Source: Triticum aestivum (lineage: Eukaryota; Streptophyta; Magnoliopsida; Poales; Poaceae). Taken from it: 64,000 nt of DNA. Within the stretch, counting starts at the first letter, position 1. The number at the start of each line of letters is the position of its first letter. Positions 45,826-58,400 of the stretch are shown in pieces. The notes under the pieces were generated by a model, which was not told where the DNA came from, did no database searches, and worked only from the letters and a program-made list of their open reading frames with translations. The stretch is from NCBI RefSeq assembly GCF_018294505.1, contig NC_057812.1, positions 62,965,025 through 63,029,024 on the forward strand, in the 5' to 3' direction. The position numbers and the translations under genes are program-made.

Positions 45826-48800
45826 TGTCAGGACCCCGACTCGATGCCACATCGATCTAGCATGTAACACCTCATATCACTTTGCGGCCTCACGCACGGT
45901 ATCCCCACGGGTGTCGTCTTACCTTTGCCCGGGACCGTTTGCGCATTTTGGCACACGTATATGATGGTGTCGCTAGCATCCATATGATAAAGAGCCCGGG
46001 CTGACATGGCTAGTCGTAAACCCAAAGTGGCACTAACTTACAGGGACAGGCATCCATGACCCAGCATCGAACGTGTCGGTCATCAGCGAGTGAATCCAGG
46101 CTGTAGCACTGGGCTAACAGGACTCCGGTGAACCGGGCTGTAGCGGGCTAGCAGGACTCCGGTATTCATCGCGTGACATTTCCCCGAAGGGACAGACACA
46201 GGATCGAAGAAGGACACATGCCGGCCAGCCTAAGTGTTCCGGAGCAGTAGCAAGCTACCAGGGCTCAGTGGAAGCACTAGGAGACATTTCCCGGTAAGAG
46301 AGGCTACTAAGAATAAACAACTAGATAGTCAGATCCCACACATAGCAATACACATTACACGTACGCATAACATGCAAGTATGTGCTGTACAACATGGCAT
46401 CACAGCATAACTCAACAACTCATATAGATAAAGGCTCAGAAGAGCCATCATAGCATTATTGCAAACAGGGGTCACAAGACCCATCATACAGAGCATACAA
46501 GCAACAAGCGGAAGCATTACATGTCTGGGTACAGACATCTACAAATGAAAAAGGCTGAAGAGCCTGACTATCTACAACATCCGATCAAGATCGTAGCTGA
46601 GGTACTAGCTACTAGTCGAAGTCCACGAGAACACTAGTAAGACCGAAGTCTCCGCTGCAAAAACATAAATAAAGCAACATGAGTACAAAGGTACTCAGCA
46701 AGACTTACATCAGATCCTATCATACATGCATTTGTATCAAGAGGGTAATGTGGGGTTTAGTTGCAGCAAGCCAGCTTTGACTCTGTGGCTATCCTGTTCT
46801 ACGACTACCAGAAACTCTGGAGGTGAAACAACGTACACGAGTCCACTAATCACCATACAATACACTACTATGGATTCATCCCCGTCTCCCTACGAGAAGG
46901 CCATCCATAGCACTCACACTTGTCTTGAGCATTTTATAGTATCCACTTCAAGTTGTCTATGTACCATGTAAGCATCCAAGAAGTCCATAACCGCGGACCC
47001 GGCTATTCGAATAGATCATGTTAACCCTGCAGGGGTGTACTTCTTCACACACGCTCTCGCCACTTACCGCCATGTACACGTCATGTATCTCGGCAACCTT
47101 CAAGCGGAAGCCTGGCGAGGGTGTCGGCCACGACCTGACTAACCACACAAGACTCTAGTCCAGGTTTATCGCCTATTCGGGTTCCATCCGCAAGGAGATC
47201 CGGCCGGGGTGTCGCTCACGGCCCCAAACGATGTGAGCAGGGTTCCCGAGCCCACCAACCGGGTGCCACTCGGTACACCGTGCCACGTGTGCCTAGTCTG
47301 TCCCAAGCCCACCCTGCCGGGTGCCACTTGGTAGAAAAATAGCACTACCTACAAACACCAGAAACTAGTTGCGACTCCTGGACAGAGATCAAGTTGGTTA
47401 ATAAGTCGAGAGGGGCACTTACCGGATCCCAATGTGTGGTAGTATCGAGTCATTGGACAACATACATAGAACTCAGTGCTTAAGGACGGTTCCAGTGAGA
47501 CAACCCACCATGTACTCCTACATGGCCTCTCACCGCTACCTTTACCAAATCGTGTTCACACACTTCACTCTCAGCATCAGAACATATCGTGACACTCCAA
47601 TTCATTCCCAATGAATCAGACCTGACACAACTCTAAGCAATAGCAGGCATAGCATGGTAGGAACACATCAGTGGCTTCAATCAACTCCTACACATGCTAG
47701 TGGGTTTCAACTATTTACTGTGGCAATGACAGGTCATGCAGAGGAATGGGTTCAACTACCGCAGCACAAAGTAGCAGATGAATCGTTGTTGTCCTAATGC
47801 AATAACTGAGAGCAGGAGCGAGAGAGTAGGGTTTTATCGAAATGAACAAGGGGGTTTGCTTGCCTGGTAAATCAACAAGGGAGGCACTGCTTCACAGACA
47901 GGTACTCTGGAACGTCTCCGGAGCAGGACCTATCGAGAAGGAACGGTGCCGGCAATCAATACACAATCATATGCAACAATATGATGCATGAACATGGCAT
48001 GTAGATGTGATGCTGTTGAGCTAATGCAACTAGTGTTCAATTGGTTTGAAGTCCATTTGAACCAAAGGTTCAAATGCATTTCTAAATTAAGTCTCTTATA
48101 TATGCCATAATGTGTTTTCCCATATTCAGCATGTATAAGTTGGTTTTTCATGCATGAAACTAGTACAGATGGAAAGATTGCATTTTTCTGATAATTTTTC
48201 ATATATAAATTATTTAATCTGAGCTACGGTTGAATTGTTATGAATTTTTGAAGTTTAAATCAATTTCTGGATTTTCTGAATTATTTTAATTCCAGAAAAT
48301 AATAATTGCGTCAGCATGACGTCATCACGACGTCAGCGGTCAACTGGGCTGGTCCGGTCAAACCTGACATGTGGGACCCACACGTCAGTGACAGGGGGTT
48401 AACAGGGGTTAATTTAATTTAATTAAAAGGTTAGGGGGGGGGTCGGGCCCACTGGTCAGCGACCCTGGGGGTCAAAACCGGTCATCTCGCCGGCGTTTAG
48501 CCGCCGGCGAGGCCGAGCGCGGCGGAGGAAGTGCATTTGCACGTTACGGCCACCAAACGGGAGGCGGAGAGCATCTACGAGCTCCTGGGAACGAGCCGCA
48601 GCTCTTGGTGGTGATGGTTGAGCTCGGGGTGGCCGGAGACGTCGCCGGCGACGACTTTGGCGGTCGCCGGAGCTCGGGCGCAGATGGAAACGGCGCCACC
48701 GTGCACGGGAGGAACAACGGGTAGCAACTACGCGTTCTGCAGGCTCCCACAAAGCCAACGGGCATATGCACGGGGCCGATTGGCCACCGGAGCCTCGTCG

Positions 48801-49871
48801 GCGACGAGTTCGTGCGGCGGTGTGCTTCGGGCATCATGGAAAGGGGTGCTACAACGAGCGCTGGGCCGTGGGGATAGGGGGAAATGACGGAGGAGCTCAC
48901 TGGGAGGCCGAAGCGCAGCTCGGTGGGCCTGGGGACGACCTAGACGGCGCGAATCGAAGACGAGGTCACTGGCGGCCGAAGGTTGAAGAAGAGCTCGAAG
49001 TCGACGCTGCAGGGCTTCCGGCGGGGCGTGGTTCGGTGAGGGGGTCGAGGACGACGTCGCGGAGCTCGTGGGCATAACCGAGGGGCGAGGGGGTGGCTGT
49101 GGCCGTGGTGGTTCCCGTCGGCGGCGGCGGTGGTTCTCGGGTGAGAGAGAGAGAGAGCAGAGGAAGAGGAGGAGGGCGAGGGAGAGTGAGAGCGGTGCGG
49201 GCAGCTGCGTGGCAACGTCTGGGGCGTTCCAGGCGACGAGGAGGAAGCAGGAGGTGGCCAGGGAAGCAGGAGGTGGAGGCGCGGCGGTGCGCGCGCGTCG
49301 GCACGCGCCGTTCCCCTGTCGGGGAGGAAGACGACAGAGGAGGGGCCAGGTGGGCTGGGCCGCCTCCTGGCTGGGCCGGCCTGCTGCTGCTGGGCTGCGC
49401 AGGGGAGGAGCCCCAGGTAAGCCCCTCCTTTCCTTTTATTTCTGTTTTCTATTTTTTTCTGACATTGTTTGGATTTAATAAATATATTAAATCATTTAAT
49501 TTTATTATGCCAATTTTTGCAGGAGCTGGATATATTATTCCAGAGCTCTTTTATAAATGGCATAATTTTTGGGCCATATTTCATATATATAGAAATATAT
49601 TTCCAATGCAAATATTTATCGAATTAATCCAAATGGCCAAAATAAATGTCCATGAGCTCCTAAAAATATTGTTTTGATTTTTATCTCTGTCCAATATTTT
49701 TAGAGGGCATCATGAGCATTTTCTTGGACCCTTTTGGAGAAATTTTTATTTGGGTCATTTTCAAAAATGATTCTGAGGGTTCCACCAATCCTCATTTCAA
49801 ATTTAAATGAAATTTAAATATGATGCACAATAGCTAGCTAGCCTAGGTCATACCAGACTAGGGATGTGACA
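45826..49871 (-). repeat. Right LTR (5' LTR of the element)
   Basis: 4046 bp, TGTCAGGACC to GATGTGACA. As the upstream LTR in element orientation it would carry the promoter. A splice-donor-like CAGGTAAGCC is seen at about 49414 on the plus strand only, so I do not give it weight. Confidence 0.92.
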
Positions 49872-49876
49872 ACACA
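49872..49876. repeat. Target site duplication, right (ACACA)
   Basis: Directly follows the terminal CA of the right LTR and pairs with 36833-36837. Confidence 0.85.
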
Positions 49877-50131
49877 GTACTAGCAAATACCCGACTTCTA
49901 GAGCGGACATGTAAGTACATACACTAACTTCACTGGTTTTTCTCGTGCACCTTTGTCATCGTTCTTTTTCTTCCTCACAGTATTGACATTTGGAGCGCCC
50001 TTGCATTTCCTGTAAAAAATGAAATAGATGAATCTGCAACCAGCATTCGAAAACATGTTTAAGTACACACAATTGTGCTAATGCCCACTTGTTGCGTAAT
50101 CCTCTTCTGCAACCTCCAATGGTCTCTTCCT
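49877..50131 (-). pseudogene. FAR1-like copy 3, exon between the LTR element and the CACTA
   Basis: Minus-strand match to 18220-18478, with the same KRKGA...-type exon and RKRPLEVAEEDYA stretch. Small differences include loss of GTTTTGCAT-like bases at about 50094, which removes part of the YAKPNK segment. It is flanked by two different transposons. Confidence 0.5.
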
Positions 50132-50570
50132 CACTACTAGGAAAAGGGCTATAGGATTGACACTAATGGCGCACCAAGGAAGTGGTGCGCCACTACTATA
50201 TACTAATGACGCACCAGGTGGAGGTACGCCATTAGTGTGGAAGACACTAATGGCGCACCAGACAAAAGGTGCGCCACTAGTAACATTTTTTTTTCCATTT
50301 TTCAAACATACTAATGGCGCGTCCGGGCAAAGGACGCCATTAGTAGTTAGAACTACTAATGGCGCACCGGCGACAAAGTGCGCCAGTATTTTTTTTTTCT
50401 TTTTGCCAAAACTACTAATGGTGTAATGGCGCACTGTAATTTGACTACTAATATTTTGGCGCCAGTAATTTGTTTAAACTAGTAATGGCGCACTGTGCAA
50501 CGGTGCGCCATTAGTATAAAAATTAATTTTTTAACTTTTTTGCAAAACTACTAATGGTGCACTGCATTAG
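50132..50570. repeat. CACTA left subterminal repeat array (unit 3)
   Basis: TACTAATGGCGCACC / GGTGCGCCATTAGT motifs as in unit 2, with private substitutions (for example TGACGCACC at about 50207). Confidence 0.75.
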
Positions 50571-50578
50571 AAAATCGT

Positions 50579-50902
50579 GTGTCCTTTGGATTTACCGCAC
50601 GTGAAAAACATGTGTGCATGAACAATTGCAGCATTTATCGGGACGAGCACGCGGAGTCTACCATATGTCCGGTGTGCGGCGTCGCTCGATACAAGAAGAG
50701 GAAGAAAGCTCCTCGAAAATCGGTGTGGTACTTTCCGATCACTCCTCGTCTGCAGCGGTATTTCGCGGACCCCAAGGTAGCAAAGCTCCTGCGTTGGCAC
50801 GTGGATAGGGAGGAGAAGAAGTGGGAAGATGACGGAAATGATCCGGAGATAAATAAAAAAGACAAGATGCTGAGTCACCCTAAGGATGCGAGCCAGTGGT
50901 GA
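50579..50902 (+). pseudogene. TNP2-like CACTA transposase, N-terminal scrap (unit 3)
   Basis: 107 codons: CMNNCSIYRDEHAESTICPVCG, RYKKRKKAPRK, WYFPITPRLQRYFADPKVAK, ending MLSHPKDASQW and then a stop. It extends one motif further than the unit 2 copy, which frameshifts just before it. The catalytic Transposase_21 domain is absent, so the element cannot move itself. Confidence 0.72.
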
Positions 50903-51176
50903 GGACACTCGATCTCGATCCCCCTCCACCGCCGCCGACGAGCACCCGGCCCCCGCACCCTCCGCCGCTCCACCGCCGCAAACGGGCACCCCCCGCACCC
51001 TCCCCCGCTCCACCGCCGCCGCCGATGATATTTTCAAGTAACAAATTTGAACATATTTTTTAAAAAATTATTACTGTTTTTATAAAAAAATATTAGTGTT
51101 ATGATTTAAACAAGTTTGAACATATTTAAACACAAATAAATATCAAACAGCATTTAAAATGCAAAAAAAATATTGC

Positions 51177-51245
51177 GGAGCCTGGGAATGGAACCCAAGA
51201 CCTCCTGGTGTGTGTGCTGCGTGCTGACCAATCGGGCTAGTGGGC
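51177..51245 (-). other. tRNA-like sequence (unit 3)
   Basis: Counterpart of 19497-19565. Here the B box has a C where the consensus has G (GGTTCCATTCCC), so internal-promoter activity is less likely than in unit 2. Confidence 0.35.
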
Positions 51246-51308
51246 GGGTTCTGATGTGGATTGGGTTAGGTGCAATATAACCTGTGCTCGAACTGTAATA
51301 AAAAACAT

Positions 51309-53409
51309 TCTAATGGCGCACCGCTGCATAGTGCGCCATTGCTATCTAAAAAGAAGATCTCTAATGGAGCACCGAGGAGTGGTGCGCCATTAGTAAGCTA
51401 TCCTCCCTCTCCCTCGCTAGATCCCCTTCGACCCTCTCACCCTCGCCACCAGATCCACCCGCGCGCTGCCCCGACCCACGATGCCACCACCCTGACCCTC
51501 ACCGGACTCCACCCCCGCCGCCCACGTGCCCCCGCGCCCCCACCCCCGCCGCCCCGACCCTTGCCGGACTCCACACACCCGCCGCCCCGCGCCCCCGCGC
51601 CCCCACCCCCGCCGCCCTCGCGCCCCCGCGCCCCCACCCCCGCCGCCCCGACCCTCACACTAGGGTTCCTCGCCCCACCGCCTGCTCCTCTCCTCCACCT
51701 CAGACGAGCGAGCGCCTCTTCCGACCCCTGCAGCAGCCGGCAACCTCGGCCCTGACGCACGCGCCCACCCCGCCGGCCCCTGCCGTCCTTCGCCTCCGGT
51801 CTCCCCAGCAGCAGCCGGTGACCCAAGGATGGTGCCGTGACCATCGTCGCCACATCCCGCCGTCTCTCGCTGCGCATGGCCGGCGGCTGCTCTCCTTCGA
51901 CGCGCTGCCTGTGGTGAGCCCCTCTTCCTTACTCACCTCCATGTTCCTTGTTCATCTCTCTGTTCCCTGTTCCTCTCTTGTCCATGCTGCTATTTACATG
52001 GATCAATGGATGTTGGATAGATAGATGTGTGTTGATGTTAGGTAGTAGATGGTTTGCTTGATGGTTGGTTGAATTGTGCTAGTTGCTTGCTAGATGGATG
52101 GATGAATGGTGCGAGTATGTAGACATCTTTTGCTACTGTGAAGGGTCAGTGCTAGTTTAAAGGGTAGTAGTAATTCGTTCCCTTTTGCTTCTGCCTGGTG
52201 CTAATTTGCTGCTGTTAGCTTTGTGTGGCTTCTTATTATTCTCTAAACCGTTCTTCAAAGCAGGCTTTGCATCGCTTTAGGTAGTTTTCTCCATGTTTTA
52301 TCAAGTGACATGTTAACAGCTTGCTAGTTTAGGATACATAATTAATGCCTTTAAATGGTGCACTCTGAAATGCCTTTAAAAATAACCTTGCTATTTTAGG
52401 ATACATAATTGCAGAGAAATAATCACATCAATGCATTTAAATGGTGCACTCTGTAAGAAATTAATAACCTAGCATCACAATTTAGAAATACTCCTGCTAC
52501 TCATGTATGTGCCGCATGAGTTTTTTTTGGTTTTGTTACTGCTAGGTAGGTTGATAAGGAGAACTGCATATTTGACAGGCACAATGTCCTATTTTTTTAG
52601 TAGGAGCACATTTTACATATAGTTTGGTGTACTAGCTCAGATACTGGTTCAGATTTTGATGTGCTTGCTTGTTACTGTAAGTGAGTTTATAATTGCACCC
52701 ACTTGCTCGTCCTCATATTTTGTGTAGCCATGCAATTTATAATTGCACCCACTTGCAGCAACTAGCTGGAGTAGATTATGGCAAGTGAAAGCAACAAATT
52801 CTCTACAATTCGAAAGCTCAATATCCTTGCAGTAGGAAGAGCTTGGTTTAACTGAATTTGGACTTGGTGCACTAGCTTGGCAATTTTGCTTGCTTGCACC
52901 GCTTGAGTAGTTCTCCATCTAATGTAGTCGATAGATGTTGTCAAGTGATTGTGTCATGGTTTTGGTTCTGTTTTTAAAAAGGAAAGCCACTTGTTCAGGC
53001 TTCAAGAAAATATTTTCTCAGAATATTACTGCTAAGCCCAAGCTTGTTAATCAGCATGTACATTTCTGTCATATATTGCTAATGTCTACTCAGATGTGTG
53101 CTTGCTATTGTCACCTATCTTTTTTTCTTCTACATGATATGGAACCTTATGATACTGCACCAATAGCCTTTGTGCATCCAAGTTATCAAACTACGTGAAC
53201 TAGAAACAGAAATAGAGAGAATTGATCATTACTTTTCTGAACTGTCGCAGAAGCCTCAGTAGTTCTTTCAAGTTCGTACATTGAAAGGCTTGTTTCACAA
53301 TTTCTGAATTACTTGTGACGCCTCTGAATTACTTGTGATGCCTGTTATCATGCATGTTTTATGATCTGTTGTAAGGGTACTAATTGGTCTCTTCTGCTGC
53401 TTATCAGAG
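51309..53409 (+). other. Leader region of the captured B3 gene (unit 3)
   Basis: Same organisation as 19629-21711: two hairpin repeats, a CCGCC-rich block with a possible donor near CTGTGGTGAGCC, then intron-like DNA ending TTATCAG before the ATG. Confidence 0.4.
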
Positions 53410-54504
53410 ATGGCGGGAAGCAGCCACCGCCGCTCTGCGACACCACAGTACGAGTTGGATGCTTCCGAGTTCTTCACTATCATACTTGGGACTTCAGTGT
53501 CATCCATGACGCAGGTATATAAAATGAGAGATCTCCCCTTCACCCATCTCATTATGATATCTGTTGTTTGCTACAACACTCATTGTCCCAAACTGCAGAG
53601 GCTGCCTGACAGTTTTATGAACATGCTGATGGGTGAAGATCCGCCAAATAATGTGAAGCTGCGACAGGTCGGCAGCAGGTTTCGTAGGCTATGGGATTTG
53701 GAGTTGGTGATCAAGGAGGGCCACATGTACTTGTCTCGTCGGTGGGAGAAGTTCTACCGTGCCTACGACCTGCGGCTGGGGTACTTCCTTCTCTTCGGGT
53801 ATGACGACGACGCCACCATGCTCATCATGAAGGTGTTCAACGCGACTATGTGTCGCATGCGCTACGCTGAAGATTATGATGCCGGTACGTTCTGCCTCTT
53901 CTTATTCCTCTACATTTGGCTTTGTCTCACATCGATTGTTAACGGTCATTGTTGCCTTTGGACAGGTAATGGGAGCAGCAGCAGTGACAATGGCTACAGC
54001 CAAAGCAGCAGCGACTATGGCTGTAACGAAAGCAGCAGCGATTCTGGCTGTAGCGAAAGCAACAGCTATTCTGGCAGCAGCATAGACAACAAGAAGGATG
54101 ATCCGGACTGGAGTGCGGGAGAAGAGGAGCAGAGTGGGGATGAGGAGCTGCAGGATGACGATGGGCATCAGGCTGAGGATGAGCTAGCGCTGGTGGTGGC
54201 TGACCAAGGGCAAGAGATGGTGCTGGCTGACCATGGGCAAGAGATGGCGGTGGCTGACCATGGGCAAGAGATGGAGGTGGCTGAGGATGAGCTAGCGATG
54301 GTCGTGCCTGAAGGTGGCCTCGCGATGGTGGTGGTGCCTGACAATGACCACACACCGGTGGTGGCGCCGACGATCCCACAGCTGGGCGACATGACCACGC
54401 CAATTGAGGTAGAAGACTACATCCCACTACCTCCACCACCTCCACCGCCTCGCCGCTCTTGGCGCATCATACTGAGGAAGGAGAAGGAGAAGAACAATGC
54501 ATGA
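53410..54504 (+). CDS. B3-domain (REM-like) protein carried by CACTA, intact
   Basis: Three exons fit canonical splice sites: 53410-53514, 53599-53884 and 53966-54504. The introns are 84 and 81 bp (GT...GCAG and GT...ACAG). The spliced product is 309 residues. The B3 DNA-binding domain covers about residues 14-125 and spans intron 1 (ELDASEFFTIIL, RLPDSFMNML, LWDLELVIKEG, KFYRAYDLRLGYFLLF, MCRMRYAEDY). B3 proteins bind DNA in the nucleus. A Ser-rich segment, an acidic stretch (GEEEQSGDEELQDDD) and four VVADxGQEM-type repeats follow. The C-terminus is Pro-rich then basic (PPRRSWRIILRKEKEKNNA), possibly a nuclear signal. One consensus Gly in YLSRGWEKF is Arg here. It was probably captured from a host gene by the transposon. 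Expression is unknown. Confidence 0.7.
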   Translation: MAGSSHRRSATPQYELDASEFFTIILGTSVSSMTQVYKMRDLPFTHLIMISVVCYNTHCPKLQRLPDSFMNMLMGEDPPNNVKLRQVGSRFRRLWDLELVIKEGHMYLSRRWEKFYRAYDLRLGYFLLFGYDDDATMLIMKVFNATMCRMRYAEDYDAGTFCLFLFLYIWLCLTSIVNGHCCLWTGNGSSSSDNGYSQSSSDYGCNESSSDSGCSESNSYSGSSIDNKKDDPDWSAGEEEQSGDEELQDDDGHQAEDELALVVADQGQEMVLADHGQEMAVADHGQEMEVAEDELAMVVPEGGLAMVVVPDNDHTPVVAPTIPQLGDMTTPIEVEDYIPLPPPPPPPRRSWRIILRKEKEKNNA

Positions 54505-55249
54505 GAACTGAACTTTGTCAGGTTTGTCAGATCTCCAAAATGATATATATATATATATATACTTAGTTACCTATGTTATCTCTAATATGCTTAGTTTCCT
54601 ATAGGTTAGCTCCAAAATAACTTATGTTAGCACAAAATGATCAAGTTTACATAATAAGCTTATAGTCTTTTTCTTATTCTTCTTCTTTTCCAAAATGACA
54701 TAGGTTAGCTTCATTTTACCTAAGTTGGCTCTAATATACTAACTTAGAGCTTATATGCTTAGTTTCCTATAGGTTAGCTCGAAAATAACTTATGTTAGCA
54801 CAAAATGATCAAGTTTACATAATAAGCTTATAGTCTTCTTCTTATTCTTCTTCTTTTCCAACATTCTTCTTATTCTTCTTCTAGTGTTCTTCTTCTTCTA
54901 GTATTCTTCTAGTCTTCTTCTTTTTCTTCTTCTAACTTCTTGTTTATCATTTTGCAGATTTGATTTAATTCACAGAAGCTTGCATGGATGGAGTGCTTCT
55001 TTTCCATTTGTGTTTTTATTTTGTATCAATGTGAAACTTTTGTGAATTGATGGATAAAGGTGTTGGATGAACAATGTGAAACTTTTGTAATATGTAACGA
55101 TGGAACTATGCGTTGGCTATGTATGTATATATGATGGAACTTGTGTGTTGGCTATGATTGTTATATGGATGCTTGTTGTATATATATGTGTTGGATATCT
55201 CATAGGTGAAATAGTGACCTGAGATTAAGAAAAAAAATTAAAAAAATTG
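54505..55249. other. 3' region of the B3 gene, microsatellites (unit 3)
   Basis: (TA)n run at about 54543-54561, GGTTAGCT motif repeats, a CTTCTT-rich tract at about 54835-54945 and a likely 3' UTR exon after TTTTGCAG (about 54957). Not coding. Confidence 0.45.
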
Positions 55250-55485
55250 TTACTAATGGCGCACTACCATGTGGTGCGCCATTAGTATAGCAGACACTAG
55301 TGGTGCACCGTGAGCAAAACTGATGGCGCACTGGATGGTGCGCCATTAGTATACTAGATACTAATGGCGCACCAGTGGTGCGCCATTAGTAAAAATTACT
55401 AGTGGCGTGCTACTAATGGCGCACCAGTGATGCGCCATTAGTAGGCAAAGCTGGTGCGACATTAGTAGGCCTTTTCCTAGTAGTG
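55250..55485. repeat. CACTA right subterminal repeat array (unit 3)
   Basis: Inverted TACTAATGGCGCAC / GTGCGCCATTAGTA pairs ending in the TIR. Confidence 0.75.
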
Positions 55486-58400
55486 CCTAGCCCTCCTCAG
55501 CCCACCATCTTCTGCATCTGAATCTTCCTCTTCCTCCGCATCTGAATCTCCCTCTTCTTCTGCATCTGAATCTCCCTCTTCTTCTGCATCTGAATCTTCC
55601 TCTTCTTCTGCATCTCAATCTTCCTCTTCTTCTACATTTGAATCTTCCTCTTCTTCTGTATCTGCCTCTGTCTCTTCTTCTGTCTCTGCCTTTCTCTCTT
55701 CTTCTGTATCTGACTCTATCTCCTTGTGCTGTTTGATTTTCTTGATTTTTTTTCTGCGTAAATTGAAGAAAAACATGTGAACACTCTTCGGGAGAACATA
55801 TTAACATTGTAAGCATGTATGGAAATGAACAATGATATTAACATGTGCACTAACTTCGTTGCATTTTTTGAATCTTCCTCTTCTTCTGTATCTGAATCTG
55901 TGTCTTCTTCTGTCTCTGAGTCTATCTCTTTTCGCTTCTTCCTCCTTATGACCTTTGATTTCCTCGATTTGTTCCTGAGTAAATTGAAGAAAAAGAGAGA
56001 ACATATTAACATTGTAAGCATGTATGGAAATGAACAATGAGATAAACATGTGCACTAACTTTGTTGCTTTTTTTCCCTCTCATCTACTCACGCCTGGATT
56101 TAATCCTCTCGTTCGATTCTTTGGTAGTTGGTCTCCCTTTTGAAACTATTTTCATTGGATTTTCCATGTCATTAGTGCAGCATTCGCGAGCAGCAGAGAA
56201 GTATGCCGGCGAAGGAACAAACGATTTATGGCCTTCATCCAAATCAGTTTTTTCTCCATCAACCAATATACTCTGGAGGAGCTCCATCACCTATTCTGAC
56301 TGTGAATTGCTAGCTGCGCCTATGAATAAAGCGTCACTAGCCATGTTGTGTAGTTGATGATACTTATTCATGTGATCAGACCATAACTGAGTATTCGCAG
56401 TCCTCGAAGAAGGGAACTCTGGCTTGGCATGCATTGTCCATCTTTTCTTGACAATTTTTGTGGAAATGTGCGTACACCAAGATGATCCAGAACGCAGAAT
56501 ATATGTGCGCATGGGTAATCCTGACTTTCCAACTTTTTATATTTACAAGCTGCATCATCCAGTCTTGCTCCTATAAACAGACAAGTCACGTGATATATAA
56601 AATCCATAGGCTTAATATCCACGCCTTGTGCATCCAACTCCTCACTATCCTTACCTTCCAAGTGATTGGGATCCTTATCATCCAAGGTTTTGGCATGGAA
56701 GTCCACACCATCCTTGCCTTTCAAGTCATTGGGATTCTCAGCATCCATGTTTTTTGCATACAAGTCCTCAGCATGTTTACCTTCCAAGTCATTAGGATCC
56801 TCAGCATCCAATTTTTTGCATGCAAGTCCTCAGCATCCTTACCTTCCAATTTATTGGGATCCTCAGCATCCAATTTTTTTGCATGCAAGTCCTCACCATA
56901 CTTACCTTCCTTACCTTGCAATTCTGTAGCATCCCTGCCATATGGGACTTTATCATATGGGGCTTTGCGCAAGACTCCAAACATGACCAAACCATCACAT
57001 GCTACCCGGTCCATGACCTGCCAATTTGTCCTTCGACAATCTGATGCTTTACCTTTGGAAACATCACAGTTGTATAAATATAAGAGGCAGCAATCTGCAG
57101 AGGGTGTGCATTCAGCTTAGTGAAGGGGATCGTATGTGTTGCTACTGCGTCTAATGTTGCTTCATTCTTACGCATTATGGATACACAGTGCTCAACATGC
57201 TACAACAAATCAACAAGCTGCATCTTCCTCTTTAGGTGCACATGAAGCCTTGAGTTGAGAGACTCACTCATGCGATTACTCATCATGCCTAGGAAATATC
57301 TACCCTTTGTGTACGCAGCAGCCCATTTGTGTCGCAGCTCGTACATCCTGTTAACCCATGACGACCTCTTCCCCATTGGTTTTATTTTGAAACGAACCTT
57401 ATAAGCCTCCCATATTTTCTCAAACTCATCAACATCCCAATGACGGTAAATGAATTCCCTAAATTCCTCAAGCTTTATCTTGCGGAGGTGCATCACCATA
57501 TTCTCCTCGATATGCGACATGCACAAACAATGATCTATTCCAGTCCAGACAGTAGCTATTGCTTTAGCCATTGAACCGTCGCCATCGGAGATTGCTGAAA
57601 TGGGTGCCTTCTGGGACATTGCCTCCAAAAATAGATGAAGAAGCCACTGGTATGATGCAACTATCTCATCTGACACAAGACCGACCCCAAACAAAACTGT
57701 GCTGCGGTGATGGTTCAGACCAATAAATGGAACAAACAAAAGCCTATACTTGTTAGATCGATATGTACTGTCGAACACCACGACACCAACAAAGGCAACA
57801 TAGTCAATCCGGGATTGTGAATCAGCCCAGAATATGTTCCTCAAATGGCCTTCTTTGTCTTTTGTGTATTTGAAAAAGAATTCCGTGTCTGCTTTTTTCT
57901 GTGCAATCATATAGGTGAGCAAATATCTAGCGTCACTGCATTCTATCTTGCGCTTCTTTTGGATTGAAACATGGTTGTATAGATCTCGATCTATAAATCC
58001 AAGCTTGTCGGGACCTCCGGCATTCTTCTCCATTACATTCATAATCTGATGTGTTCGAAGTCCACCGATAGCATACTCGATGACATCGGCCTTTTGTGCG
58101 TCAGTCATTCTATGATGAGCCGATAAGTAGGGAGTCGGGTCAGCAGGGACAAACAGATGGTTATGCTTGTCCACAAAATTCTTGACGAACGAGAGGCCAC
58201 TGCTATCTTGTAGCTCAACCTAAAATAGAGCCGGACGCCCACACCAAGAAAGACCCCTCGGTGTTATTTTTCTTTCAGCTCTATTAAAGTGATTAAGGGC
58301 CCACCATCCTTGTTTGCAGCACTTGTATGTCCTTCTATATGCATTTTGTTTCGGACCCGCACCCCTGTACCTCAGATCATCCTTTCTAACACCAAATCCT

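Larger units (their letters stand above)
36838..49871 (-). mobile_element. Ty3/gypsy chromodomain LTR retrotransposon (13,034 bp)
   Basis: Complete but coding-defective element on the minus strand. Two LTRs of about 4045 bp begin TGTCA and end TGACA. The 5-bp target duplication ACACA lies at 36833-36837 and 49872-49876. A PBS for initiator tRNA-Met, a polypurine tract, gag-protease, RT-RNase H, integrase and a C-terminal chromodomain are present in the gypsy order. Very long LTRs and the chromodomain fit the Tekay/Del chromovirus lineage (inference). Unit 2 lacks the element at the same site (about 18216), so insertion came after the duplication. Confidence 0.93.
50132..55485. mobile_element. 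Non-autonomous CACTA transposon carrying an intact B3 gene (unit 3)
   Basis: 5354 bp. The left TIR CACTACTAGGAAAAGG at 50132 and right TIR CCTTTTCCTAGTAGTG ending at 55485 are perfect inverses. TSD CCT lies at 50129-50131 and 55486-55488. Same site and content as 18479-23749, but with the better-preserved ends and cargo. Confidence 0.9.
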
